Shown: positions 33,277 through 43,809 of the stretch, piece by piece
Numbering within the stretch: position 1 is the first letter of the stretch
Layout: the number at the start of each line of letters is the position of its first letter
DNA from: Gaeumannomyces sp. JS-464
Taxonomy: Eukaryota > Ascomycota > Sordariomycetes > Magnaporthales > Magnaporthaceae
Direction of reading: 5' to 3'
Assembly: GCA_002197995.1 (NCBI GenBank)
Contig: NGZR01000001.1
Location: 3,348,001-3,412,000 of the forward strand
Length of the DNA stretch: 64,000 nt
Made by a program: the position numbers and the translations under genes
The notes under the pieces: generated by a model
Database searches by the model: none
Seen by the model: the letters and a program-made list of their open reading frames with translations, nothing else
Told to the model about the DNA's origin: nothing

Positions 33277-35176
33277 ATGGATTTGCCGTCGCGGCCCGCC
33301 GACCGCGGCGGTTTCCACATAGCGATCATATGTGCCTTGACCCTTGAGTCCAATGCCATCGACCTCCTTTTCGACGAAATTCACGACACAGGGTACGGAC
33401 GTGCCATCGGCGACAACAACACATACACCACAGGGCGCGTCGGCAACCATGCCGTCGTACTCCTTGTCAGTTGTGCGTGCTTTGTCTCCATTTACAGTGC
33501 AGATACAGATAAAGTCTGGACGCGATGCAAGTCCTGCTAACCACGGGTCTGCCACAGCCATGGCCGGTCACTTGGGACGCAACCATTCCTCGAAGACCCA
33601 GCCAGGTCACGGCCGAAAGCCTCCAGCGAGACCTCATGGTGGCCATCAGATATGGGGATGTGAATGGGGTCAGGATCTGTCTGAGGCAAAACCCGGACCT
33701 TGGACTTCGCTCCGATTTGGCGCTGTCATGCTCACCCCTTTGCATCTCGCAGCGGAGTGGGGTTGGGATAACCTCATCCAGCCGCTGCTCGGGGGTCGCG
33801 CCGACATAAACGCCCTTGATTCAAATGGGTCGACGCCGCTAATGGGGGCGCTTGGGATGAGGCAGCTCTCCTTTGCCAGGATGCTCATCGAACGCGGCGC
33901 AGATGTCCACCGCGCAAACAATGTAGGAAAGACCGCCCTTCATATCGCCGCGAGTAAAAACCTCCCCGACGCTGTCGGGCTTCTCCTGGGCGAGGGGCAG
34001 ATCCTGATGCTGAAGATTCCGTGGGCGAGACTCCTCTCCACGGGGCACTGGGGTGCGACAAGCGTCTCAGGAATCCGCAAGATACATGGGTGGTTAGGGA
34101 GCTTTTAGGAACAGCGCAATTGGGCGCCGATCCTTGCGGCGGACGCACGATTGCGCTGCACACCCCACTACACATGGCTGCGGCCAACAACTTTGTCGCC
34201 GACCTGGAGCTCCTGGCGGCTGCCGCAGCGAGAAGAGGTGCTTTGGATGCACCAGTGCCGAGCGAGGCCGGCAACGAGTCACTGGTCTCATTTGGCGAGA
34301 CGGCGCTGTGGCTCGCCGCCCACAATGGGCATACGGACGCCGTGGACATCCTCCTGCATTATGGTGCCTCGCCCTCGAGCCGCTGTAACCACCCAGAGTA
34401 CCCCACGCCGCTTTGGGCCGCCCTAGCTGGTGGTAACTTCGAAGTCACCGAGCGGCTCCTCGCAACCAACGCCGCTGCACCGGATGCACCCGACGTGGGC
34501 GGACAGCGCATCCTGCACAAGCACTGGGGCAAAAACCAGGGCCGCGTTGTGCGGCTGCTCCTTACATACGACGCCGACCCCCGCCTTCGCGACGCCAGCG
34601 GAACGGAGCCGATCCACTATGCCATCAAGGCGGGCGACTTGGCGACGGTGGGGCTGCTGCTGGACCACGCCCCGGGCGCCGTCGACGCGGTGGACGGATC
34701 TGGTGGCACGCCGCTAACACAGGCGGCCGGCGTGCGAGGCAGCGCCGACCTCGTCCTGTGGCTGCTGTCGCGGGGCGCCAATGTGGAGCCGCCTCGCGGC
34801 GCGGCATCGCATGCGCTGTACTGCGCTTGCTTGACCCGCGATGTCGTGCGCGTCGCGGCGCTGCTGGGCGCGGCGGGGCGCGGCGCACGGCGGCTGCTCG
34901 AGCGGCAGACCAGCATTGGGAACCGGCCACTGCACGCGGCGGCCAAGGCGGGTGCGATCGAGGCCGTGCGGCTGTTGCTTGCGCAGGGGAGCAAACAAAC
35001 ACGCTGTATCTAAAAGCGGCGACAGCGGACTGCCGGCGGGGACGCCCGCGGCTATTGCGAGGGCCGAGGGGCACGTGAAGGTTGCCGAGCTGCTCGAGGG
35101 CTGGATATATCCCTTGCCCAGGGTCCAGGAGGCGGAGGCAGACGACGAGAGCGACTCGGCCGATGGAGGCGATTGA
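33277..35176 (+). pseudogene. NLR-like gene relic: PNP/UDP-phosphorylase-type N terminus and ankyrin repeats, no NACHT
   Basis: ATG at 33277 follows CCACC. The N terminus (MDLPSRPADRGGFHIAIICA, then GDNNTYTTGRVGNHAVVLL) matches the start of the nucleoside-phosphorylase-like domain found at the front of many fungal NLR-like proteins. It breaks off after about 70 residues. From about 33600 ankyrin repeats follow (TPLHLAAEWGW, TPLMGALGMRQLSFARMLIE, TALHIAASKN, TPLHMAAANN, TALWLAAHNGHTDAV, PIHYAIKAGDLATVGLLLDH, RPLHAAAKAGAIEAVRLLLA), ending EAEADDESDSADGGD at 35174. The expected NACHT/NB-ARC between the two is missing. Frame changes near 33725, 34005 and 34985 (the last two in G-runs) break the frame. 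Likely a pseudogene with an internal deletion. Confidence 0.75.
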
Positions 35177-36308
35177 CACGCAGGCGGGCGGCGTGTAGTC
35201 CACTGATTGGCTGCGACTTCGTCATTCCCCATCAACCAACCCATCAAAGGAGGCTAGGATGGGTTGGGATGAATATCAAACATTTTTAACCTTCGATGAC
35301 GAACCCCCACCCATCCGACTTCCAATAGCCACTCGCGAACCTGGATTGGAAGCTTCCATCCCTGGGAGAAGGTTACTTGTGCGAGCTAAAAACGCCTCGC
35401 ACAATCGACCCTCTGGGGATTTAGTGCGGTGGTGCAATCTGACGTTTTTCGTTCAATTTGACGTTTTCTGTAGTTTCACGCAAAGGTCATCCACAGGACT
35501 TCCCCCTTCTGCTAACGGATTCTCGGTGATGCATCGGCCAGGCCGCGTTCCAAAAGCTAATAAACCGTTTGCTCCCGCGGCGTTACTCTGGTGCCCTCCC
35601 AATTCCCCTGCCGGCGGCTCGCCTGGCTCGCCCAGTCATCATCGATCGCCCGGCTTTCATCACTCTCCTTTGCATTAGATGCTAGGAACTTAACAGTGGC
35701 CGCACCAGCCACAGTCCTTGTCACACAGAGAGTAGTCCTCGTCGCCGTCTCCCTAGGTAAGCCATAAAGGTACTTTGTGACTTTGCCGCCATAATAATTT
35801 GTTTAAGCCACTAAAACTACGTCGGGCCAACAAAGGTCCTTACTCCCTTCGGGACCGAGGGCCTCGACGGTCCTCCGAAGGGAGGGACCAAAAGCCTCAA
35901 CGATCTTTCGAAGGAAGGCACTGTTAGGGCTCAATATAAGGCCCACATTCCGGCTAATTAATATTATAGGCCTATCACTTTAAATGGCCTAACCCTATCG
36001 TCAAAGTGTCGTCACCTTTCATATGATATCGGTATTGTTGGGCTGCAGCCAGCTGGTTTTTTGTTAAGATGGCGTGTTGGAGGTGGCTTTTCTCTGGCGC
36101 TATTACGTTTCCCAAATTTTTTAAGACACGAAAGCAAATGGTTTTTGCCCGTTGAATGAGCTATGGGAGTAATGCTGGTTAAATACATGGTGTATTTAAG
36201 GGGGGCTGGTTTTTTTAATCAAAAAGATGAGGAAACCAGCGACTATTGTGATAGCTGCCTACCCAGTCCCCTACCTACCTTACCTACCTAGCTGCGTCCG
36301 CCCTCCCA
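35177..36308. other. Intergenic region with a long hairpin
   Basis: No supported gene; a 139-codon frame at 35259-35678 has no recognisable features. A 42-nt hairpin lies at 35843-35884 (stem CTCCCTTCGG/CCGAAGGGAG, with further pairing in the loop). The motif GTTTAAGCCACTAAAACTAC at 35801-35820 matches 25062-25081. The last 100 bp contain TACC repeats before the next ATG and probably hold its promoter. Confidence 0.5.
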
Positions 36309-37903
36309 ATGCCCGTGGCCAACCGCAGCAACGCCGACATCACAAACCAGGGAGGCCCTAACCAGGGCTGCCCCTCTGGCTGGGACGACATTGCTCTGTT
36401 CATACTCACCAATTACTTCACCCATGCGGCTACCACCATTATTCCTCCTGGTTACGGTTTTATCGGCGCCATCTATGCCGTGTTCAAGGCCCTTCTGTTT
36501 CCGGCCGCAAGCGCTAGCTATGGCTTCAACGCCATTACTAGCGGCGCAATTTTCGGCGCATCCGACTTAGAGAAGGCTGTCCGAGCTGGCGCTGTTTATA
36601 AGAAGCGCGACGACCGTTACAGAGACCGTGACGTTTTCTACGGTGATGCTGTGGCGAGAAAACAACGTAAGACAGGCCGAGCCTTAGGATTTACCGTATC
36701 GCTAACGACTGGCAGCACCTTGGTTTTTTGTGGGCTTCCACGGACAAATTCCCAACAGCAACTTGCGATTCAGAAAGGCATTCTTGGAAGATGTTGGGCT
36801 CCGGTGCAGTCGGCATTGTGGCAAATTCTTCGCGTTCCCCTGCAACGGCCAATGCCCATGCCCACACCACAGCCAGCAGCAAAACCGCAACTGCTCACAA
36901 AGCTGCTCACATCACTGCCCACGCAACCACCATGCATGCCGACTTTGTCAACAACACTGTCCAGGCCCGGAGGTTCCCCCGCACGGTGCGGGGTGCCAAA
37001 ACTGTCAATTCCACTGTCCACCGGCATGTGGCGACCAATGCCCACACCACGCCCAACAGCTGGCCGCACAGGGGCAGCCCGGGCCCCCCCGCCCCCCCAC
37101 CCGAACCACCCGCACCACCCGCACAGGGGCAGCCTGGAGCCCCCCCGGCCCCTTGCCGCAAACACTGCCCGGAGCAGTTACGGCTCGCCTACCACTACAA
37201 TGCCGCCAAAGTCCTTGCCGCGATTGTCCAGTTGGTGTTTTCAGTCACGACTTTGGTCCGAGCTCGAGGAGACCAGCTTAAAACATACGGCTATGCTGCT
37301 TTCGGTCTTACCGTCACACAGTATGCCGTCATGTCCCTGATTCACCTCATTGGTGCCTTGGTTCGGCCCCAGTTTCCGAGGATGTATCTGCTTAGCGGGA
37401 CGCACCAGAATCCCTGGCGAGATGCGGAATTCGACACGGATGGGGCCATCAAAACATATAACCACAACATCGCGCCACTAAACCGACCGGGGACGACAGG
37501 CTTTCACAAGTTTATCAGGTGCTGCTACGGATACATTCATCGGTTCTGGGCATGGTTCCGACACTACTTACATATTCCTGACTTGCCTTGGTGGCTCCCC
37601 GTGGTCTTTTATGCGTCTGTACCGGGGGCTATTTCACTCGTGATAGTGGGCATATGGACAGGTTTCGACCCAGGCTCAAGCACCCTTTTCCAAAGGGTCT
37701 CTACTATGTCTTGGCTCGCGGCCGGCGTCCCTGTGGCCTTGCTGGACAGTGGGGGGGTGGGGAAAGCAAAGGATGAAGACTTTGCAATAAAATGGGCTTG
37801 GATCCGTCGTATCTTCGTTTTTTTCCTGGCGGCGCCAGCTATATGTGGATACGTTTCCGTGGGCATGATGCTAAAGGAGTCCGGTGTTTGTAGAACTGCC
37901 TAG
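36309..37903 (+). CDS. Multi-span membrane protein with Cys-rich central part; two homopolymer frame changes
   Basis: Start ATG at 36309 (CCCAATGCCC context). Frame 1: GWDDIALFILTNYFTHAATT with a hydrophobic span, a charged segment KKRDDRYRDRDVFYGDAVAR and LGFTVSLTTGSTLVF. At T6 (36724-36729) the sensible reading moves to another frame (GFHGQIPNSNLRFRKAFLED, then a Cys/His-rich stretch with CSRHCGKFFAFPC, CPCPHHS, CRLCQQHC, CQNCQFHC). In the C-rich run near 37085 it moves again, giving KHCPEQLRLAYHYNAAKVLA and five more hydrophobic spans (e.g. LTVTQYAVMSLIHLIGAL, VVFYASVPGAISLVIVGIWT, IFVFFLAAPAICGYVSVGMM). Stop at 37901-37903. About 530 residues if corrected. Family unknown to me; the shifts may be assembly errors, mutations or programmed. 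Otherwise undamaged. Confidence 0.6.
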
Positions 37904-38377
37904 CTTCCTGGTGCTTGGGTCGGAAACTCAAACTTAGGTTCGCTCCAAAGTAAAGCCCGAATGACTTGGGTTCGCAGTTAATTCCGACGACTTTAACCTC
38001 GACTGTATTAAAGGCTAAGAAAGCGAGCACCCTGCATCGCCGGCAGGGTGACGACTTGCTGGAAAGCCCACCGCGAAGGAAACCCTCGAATACAATTGGT
38101 AATTAATTAAACCGCCGGAACCGGACCGCTAGGGTCGGGTTAGGGGGAGAAGAAAAAGGAAAAAGAGAGAGAAAGAGAGAGATCTCCCTTTAACCTCTCA
38201 CTGGGAGACGACGATCTCGAAGATAGGGAACTGGAGCTCAGAAGGCGATCTCGCGCCTTCTTCCTCCGCCCAAGCAATTACGGTGAGCACAGAACAACCG
38301 CCCACAATGATTTCAGCAGACAGCCGCAGCGGCAGCCTTCGCAAACGCCTGCACATCACCCGGCTTCTTCCAGTCAG
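37904..38377. other. Interval between membrane-protein gene and polymerase fragment
   Basis: No gene recognised. A purine-rich stretch (AGAAGAAAAAGGAAAAAGAGAGAG) lies around 38145-38180, followed by GA/CT-rich short inverted repeats. It may include the damaged N-terminal coding part of the polymerase X relic. Confidence 0.5.
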
Positions 38378-38830
38378 GTGGCGGGCGACGCTCCGAAGAA
38401 AACTACGTCGGCCCCGACGCCCGCGTCGAAAAACTCACGGGGGGATTACGCGCGCACCAACGACCACTGGCGCACGACGGCGTACCGCAAGGCCATCAGG
38501 ACGCTGCAGCGGACGACAGACCGCAGGATCGCGACGGAGGAAGAGGCGGCGCGGCTGCCGGCGGTGGGCCCGCGGCTGGCACACAAGATCGAGGAGATTG
38601 CGACGACGGACCGGCTGCGCAGGCTCGAATACGCGCGCGCGGAACCGCTCGACGCGGTCCTCCAGACCATCCTGGGCATTTACGGCGTGGGCGTCGTATA
38701 AGCGCAAAAGTGGATAAGCCAGGGGTTCCGCACGCTCGAGGGCCTGGCGGCGCGGGCAAAGTTAACGCCGGCGCAGCGTATGGGGATCGAGCGGTAGAGG
38801 AGGATTTTTGAGATTTTGGGGGTCAAATGG
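38378..38830 (+). pseudogene. DNA polymerase X family (POL4/lambda-like) fragment: 8-kDa and HhH region only
   Basis: It reads NDHWRTTAYRKAIRTLQRTT, then TEEEAARLPAVGPRLAHKIE (helix-hairpin-helix with GPRLA), TTDRLRRLEYARAEPLDAVL and QTILGIYGVGVV (second HhH, GIYGVG). A stop (38699-38701) is followed in frame by AQKWISQGFRTLEGLAARAK, LTPAQRMGIER and another stop where Tyr is expected. It ends before the palm domain with the catalytic Asp residues, so it cannot polymerise. In fungi this family serves gap filling in non-homologous end joining and base excision repair. Confidence 0.75.
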
Positions 38831-39119
38831 CGGGAGCCCTGGGAACGGTGGTGCTGATGTAGTTTCCTTTTTTCTTTTTGTTGCCTTTTTTCTTCTTCAT
38901 TTCATTTTTTTTTACCAACTTTTCCATTACCCTATAAGTTTGTCTTTCTTCTGCATTGAGAGCAAGGTATACCTACCCGGTGGAATTTGAGGCTGTGCGC
39001 CGCGCTTGGAGTTATCGGCCTCGCCCGCCCTTAATTCTTTTGTTCGTTTGTATATTGCGTGGCGGGCCAGTCGAGCAACAAAGGTGCTGCGGTTCAGTTT
39101 TTTCCCCTTAATACCCGCA
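38831..39119. other. Interval with T-rich tract
   Basis: TTTTTCTTTTT-type runs lie around 38865-38930; no coding signal. Confidence 0.5.
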
Positions 39120-39555
39120 TTATCGGATAATATGGAACATGACAGAATATGTCTCCGTTGGAATCTTGGGAACTGCGCCGAGGGAAACAATGGCGTGGGT
39201 GCACATGCATATCGGATAGCTTTGCATATTGTAAGTACCGACTCCATCGCACGCTTCCTTTTGATCGGGGACCCGCAATTGCTGCTGGTCTGGCTTGTCT
39301 TGGAGGAGGTCGAGGGCAGTGATGGTGTTGGTGCCGACGGCTGCTGTCGCGCGGGGCGTGGGTCTGGTTATTGTCGGGGCCTGTCGCGGCGCTTGCTGGT
39401 GTCTCCATGGTGTTCGTGTCCGGATCGGGAGGCGGGGTTTGGAGCTTTCGCTGGGTCGCTTGCGCTTGCGACCGTCGGATTTGGGAATGCCGGGCGCGTT
39501 GCACGGCGGAATACCTGAAAGCCACTGCAGAAACTCGCGCTCATTCATTGGGTAT
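39120..39555 (-). pseudogene. Possible relic of a fungal PD-(D/E)XK nuclease-like gene, N-terminal part
   Basis: On the minus strand, MNEREFLQWLSGIPPCNAPG and KSDGRKRKRPSES are followed (in shifted frames) by NTMETPASAA and SLPSTSSKTSQTSS with SPIKRKRAMES. This W-L start, basic KRKR motif, METPAS and SPIKRKR order resembles the disordered N terminus of a large fungal family often annotated PD-(D/E)XK nuclease-like. The nuclease core is not seen. The assignment rests on short motifs and is tentative; a continuous 193-codon frame (39701-39120) also covers it. Confidence 0.35.
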
Positions 39556-40050
39556 GCGATGCAGGATGCGATACGCGACGCCCCCGATTGCGCGAATGTG
39601 GGATGCTGCAAGCGATGTTTGTTCGGGATGAGAATGCAATTAATTGATGGCGTGGGCATGGGCGGCTGTAATGCGGTGGTGAGTGGTTGGACAGGTGACA
39701 ATGGGCTGGGCCGTTCCGCCCGATAAGCGAAGACGGCGCTGGGGCTGGACGGGGCGGCGCAAACCCGGATTACGTCAGTAGTGGATAGGTTACACTACAG
39801 AGCACTGTTTACTGGACGATGGAAAACATACAGTACCTGCGACCGACAACTGTTTCATAGTTCGACTGTTATTAGGCGTCTTACTGTTCGGGGCGGGGCA
39901 GAACCCGTCCTGCCACACACCATCTTCCTGCTCAGCCCAGCAAAGGAAGGCACCACGCATTGCAACCGCACAAAGGCGGGGTTTGACGACGATCCTTGCA
40001 TGCACTCTGACTCTCTCGCAACATTCCCCAACCCCTCCACCGCCCTCGAG

Positions 40051-40350
40051 ATGGCTTCCGTCGTGCCAATCGCCTCCCTCTTCTCTGCATTGTTTGATTC
40101 CATTGCGGTTGCAAGCACCTACCTGGGCCCGGTTTGCCTTATCCCTCTTCTTCGTCTTCGTCTTCGTTTCCTCGGTCTTGGTCTACTGCATCTTCGTCGT
40201 CGTCTTCCTCTTCGACGTCGACACGAGCCGAGTCCCATTACTGCTACCGGACCGACCTGGGTAAGCCAATCCATGCATTGCACTTTTTCTTTCCTCTTCC
40301 CCAGGATCCCTGCCCCGCCACCACTTCACTCGGGGGCCAAAAAGACCCTG
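40051..40350 (+). pseudogene. Possible small membrane-protein relic
   Basis: ATG at 40051 gives MASVVPIASLFSALFDSIAV. After a one-base change near 40130 a strongly hydrophobic LSLFFVFVFVSSVLVYCIFV stretch follows, then DTSRVPLLLPDRPG and a plausible GTAAGC...CCCCAG intron (about 40260-40305). No family is recognised. It could equally be non-coding T/C-rich DNA. Confidence 0.2.
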
Positions 40351-40469
40351 GCCCAGTAATCATCGTGACTTTCAGCCTTAAAGAGAAAGCATGCTGACCG
40401 ACAGACGTTATAAAGTCGACCAGGACCATGATGGCCAGATTCTCAAAATCAAAGCCATCATCAACCAAA

Positions 40470-40685
40470 AGGTATCATCCCAGCCAGCCCTACCCTATCC
40501 TACTCCTACCAACATCTCCAGCATCCCGTGTCGCCACCCAGCTTCATTCAGCCTTCCATCTTTGCAGGCACACCCTAGTCAGCCCTACCCTACTTTACCA
40601 ACACCTCCAGCACCCCTACCCTACTCTCTCTCCCACCAATCTCCAGCATCCTGCGTCACCACCCCAGCTTCATTCAGCACCAGCC
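40470..40685 (+). promoter_or_regulatory. Upstream region of the secreted-protein gene with an imperfect duplication
   Basis: Two similar blocks (CAGCCCTACCCTA... TCTCCAGCATCC ... CAGCTTCATTCAGC) at about 40480-40555 and 40580-40680 precede the ATG at 40686. The CT-rich composition is typical of fungal 5' leaders. Confidence 0.45.
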
Positions 40686-43085
40686 ATGAGGCTCCTCCAC
40701 ACCCTCCCCCTTGCCGGCGTCGTGCTCGCCGGGCCCTTTGCTAACCCCAACAAGCCCGTGCCCGCCATCTACAGCGACGTCGGGATCCCCTCGGCGCTCG
40801 CCATACGTCGGGACACGTCCAAGACCAACTGGCCCCAGGTCATGGAGACGTGGGGTCGCCAAGGCAAGTGCAGGAACTACTTTTGGGGTGGCGATCCCGA
40901 CTCCAAGGCGAGCATGGCGCCGTGCCAGGCCTACTGCAAGAAGAAGAACCTAGGTCAAGATAAGGGCTTCGGCGTAAGTTGACAATTCTTTTCATTCCCC
41001 CCTCCCTTTCCGCCCCTCCCCCTCCCCTTTTCTCCCTCGAGATACTCGCGTCTTCACAGAAACCATAACTAAAACCACAAGGGACCACAAACCACAGTGC
41101 AAAATGTTCCTCCCCAAGAGGAGTGCCCGAGTCGGCGCTCAAGGACATCACCTTCACCGACGACAACGGCAGGAAGTTCGTCATGGGCAACTGCACCTGC
41201 GACTGCGGGCTCTGCAGCGTCATCGCTGAAACCGTCATCAAGGGACTGCAGCACATCGACAAGGCAATCTGCATGACCTTTTTGAACGCGCTCGACATGA
41301 CCGCCCAGATCGGCCTCATGGCCATCCCCGGCGGCCAGGCCTCGGCCGCCGTCCGCCTCGCCGTCCAGGGCGCCAAGACCATCGCCAGAACGGCCTCAAA
41401 GCCGCCGATTTCTTTGGCGGTTGGGTCGGTCCGGCCTGCGGAGTCAGTGAGTTCACCTTTGACAACAACAAAGTCTTCAACGCCCTCCGAGACGCCCCTG
41501 ACTCGATGGGCAAGAGCCAAGGCTGCCTGCTCCAGAACAAGGAGACTGCAAGAATCTCCCGGCCCGGCCTGACCCTCCCAAGACGGGCGACGAGAAGATG
41601 GGTGGTGCGGCGGCGCCCGCCAAGAAGCCCGCCTCGGCGGCCCAGAAGCAGGACGTGCCCTCCGTCCCCAAGCAGCAGAGCCAGCCGGCGACTCCCCGGA
41701 AGCCGGAAGCGGGGCCAGGTCCCGCCAAGGCCAAGAACGCCGAGGCTCACCATGGTCGCCGCTTGGTAGTCCTGGGTGCTTCAGCACTCGCCAAAGTCCG
41801 GCGGCTGCGTGGGAGCCTTGCCACCATGCCGGCCGCCCGTTCGACACCACCGCTCTCGTCAATCGTCTGGGTCGGGCCTAGAAGGCCGCCGGCGAGAGCG
41901 AGCAGAAGAAGATCGGCGAGCAGCTTAAGTGTGCTGGTAACGCGCAGCGCCAGCTGGAGCGGCTTGAGAATGCCAACGTCGTTCCCCCGTGAGTCCGCTC
42001 TTCAAACAGCTCACCCGCGTTATACCTTGTTGATTATCCTTTGCGCCTAGTGGAGCTGCCTTCCAAAACCCTCAGCGGCTTAAACACGTTGCTGCCTCGC
42101 CTTTCCGCCCCCACGATGCCTGCTTCCGCCGCCCTGCTGCGGATTCCCTCGAAGACCGCCTTTTTATACTCGACTTTTTCGGAGACCGCCTTTCCAAACT
42201 TAAGGCTATGTGTCGGGCCTTCAAGCGCACCGGCGATGCTGCGAATCTCCTCCCGCCGAATCGCCTTCGCCGCAAAAACCCACGCGTCGCCGCGCTGCTT
42301 CGCCCGAGCTGGGGGGCGAGCAGTCGGGCGAGCAGTCAGGCTTGCCAGACAGGAACAACTTTGCGGTTGTGCGTGCCGCTGCGCAGCAGGTAGTCCGGCG
42401 TTCTGGGCATCGCCGCCCGGACCCTGCCACGCCATCGAGGAGGTTCGGTGTTTTAGCCCTCGATTCGCAGGGTCGTTTAAACCCTCTGTCCGTTCCAGCC
42501 TCGAACACCCGCCCGTCCCGTCGCTCCGCTGTCTCTGGTGCTGGAACCGCCTTCGACCCGCCGCCTGCCAACGTAGTTTCCGATTTAAGCCCTCCTCCCG
42601 CTCTCCAAACCGCTGCGCAGCAAGTGATCCCGCCTCCTGGCCAGCGCCGGCCGGGCCTTCGCACGCCATCGACGAGATTCGGCGCCTTAAACTTCGACTT
42701 CCAGACTCGCTCGGCCTTTCAGTCCGTCCCGACCTTAAACCCACTCGTCCGTTCGCTCCGCTGTCTCTAGTGCGGGACCCGACTTCGACCCCCGCCTGCC
42801 AACGTGGTTTCCGAATTACGCCCTTCTCCGGCCTTCCGCGTCCCCGAGGACCACGCCTATGGCGTCAGCGTCAACTTGTCCGGTGGTCGCTTTGGCGGTG
42901 GCACTGGTCGCCCCGGTGGTAGCTCGTCCACGCCCGGCCGGACGGCTATCAACTCGGAGGGAGACGGAGGCTCCGTGTTTGGGGAGATGGAGGATGATGA
43001 CGAGGACTTTGCTGCTGTGTGGGCTTCCCCTTCGGTTCAGCGCCGGGCCCGCCCTATTCGTAGCGGTCGTCGCGGTGAAAAGTGA
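40686..43085 (+). pseudogene. Secreted-protein gene with repeat-rich C-terminal part, several frame changes
   Basis: ATG 40686 starts a signal peptide (MRLLHTLPLAGVVLAGPFAN). Then comes DTSKTNWPQVMETWGRQGKC with CRNYFWGG and PCQAYCKKK. An intron at 40974-41097 (GTAAGT...CACAG) rejoins in frame at CKM. Exon 2 contains ESALKDITFTDDNGRKFVMG and NCTCDCGL, a helical part, then in other frames GLKAADFFGGWVGPACG and APDSMGKSQGC, a Lys/Pro/Ala linker and EQLKCAGNAQRQLERLENAN. A second intron lies at 41989-42050 (GTGAGT...CCTAG). Exon 3 has LSKLKAMCRAFKRTGDAANL and two long imperfect repeats around TAFDPPPANVVSDLSPPP, and ends acidic then basic (EDDDEDFAAVW...SGRRGEK). Frame changes near 41125, 41385, 41550, 41800 and 42310, plus a stop near 42768, suggest decay. 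The first part resembles small Cys-containing secreted fungal proteins; fusion of two genes is possible. Confidence 0.5.
42370..42840 (+). repeat. Two imperfect tandem units (about 220 bp) inside the secreted-protein gene
   Basis: Block 1 (from about 42374) and block 2 (from about 42614) share GCTGCGCAGCAGGTAGT/GCTGCGCAGCAAGTGAT, GCACGCCATCGA, GTTTCCGA and CGCTCCGCTGTCTCT. A partial further unit starts GCCTGCCAACGTGGTTTCCG near 42792. They encode repeated AAQQV...PANVVS segments. Confidence 0.6.
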
Positions 43086-43803
43086 TTTGGCCGTCCTCGT
43101 TGCGGAAAGGCAGCTGAATGGGCTGCGATAAATGGATGGGAAAGGAAATCGTATGGCGTTATTTTCCTTAGATGAAAGACATGGCCTGTATGGCCTTAAT
43201 GGACCCTCTCTTCTTTTGCCCACTCCGCTGTCGTGACAGCTCTCCATCATTAGTACGCGCGTTACCGCATTCCTCCAGGCTATGCTCCTGGAGCCAGTGG
43301 TCCGACGCAAGGACCCCACTCTCCCCGCGAATGATTGGTCGTCGGCAGCCCTCCTCTTTGGGCGGAAGCCACCGTGGTTTTTCGGGTGTGTGAACGGTAT
43401 ACATAGCTTGTGCAAAGTTCCTTTTGTCCTACAAATGAAGGTGACAAGGGTCCGGGCGAGACAAGTACAAACGGCAATTGAACGGAAATCTTGCTAAGGA
43501 CCTCTCGCTTTCCGTCACATTTACGGCGTAGCCTGGAACGCGCCTCCAACGTGCCCACTGTCCGGGTGTGGGGAACGCAGTCGCGCCGGCATTGAAGGGG
43601 GCGTGTGGCAGAATGTCGCGACCAAACCTTCAGCAACAGCGGGGGGAGGCGCTGGCGGTTAGCTGTCGAGCCAATGAAAATCGCGTTGAGTCTGCTTGAC
43701 CCGAAAACGTGGGTACGGCGAACAGCTTCCGACCTGGGTCCCTAATGCGCGCTCCGCCCTACGACGGCCGTCAGCAAAACTCCTGGAGATTTACACGGCC
43801 AAT
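43086..43803. other. Interval without a supported gene
   Basis: Only short frames. The minus strand downstream of the NLR N-terminal exon shows no NACHT continuation here. Confidence 0.55.
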
Positions 43804-43809
43804 CCTCAC

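Noticed and set aside
34625..35247. Two long minus-strand frames (192 and 177 codons)
   Set aside because: Exactly antisense to clear ankyrin repeats.
39781..40359. 192-codon plus-strand frame as a gene
   Set aside because: Its second half is a low-complexity Arg/Leu reading of CTT/CGT repeats; a better but still weak reading starts at 40051.
40840..41862. 340-codon open frame on the minus strand
   Set aside because: It lies antisense to the spliced secreted-protein gene, is dominated by Arg/Pro/Ala/Ser as expected from a GC-rich shadow frame, and shows no domain.
42034..42744. 236-codon minus-strand frame over the repeat region
   Set aside because: Antisense to exon 3; composition typical of a shadow; the plus strand has the intron signals.
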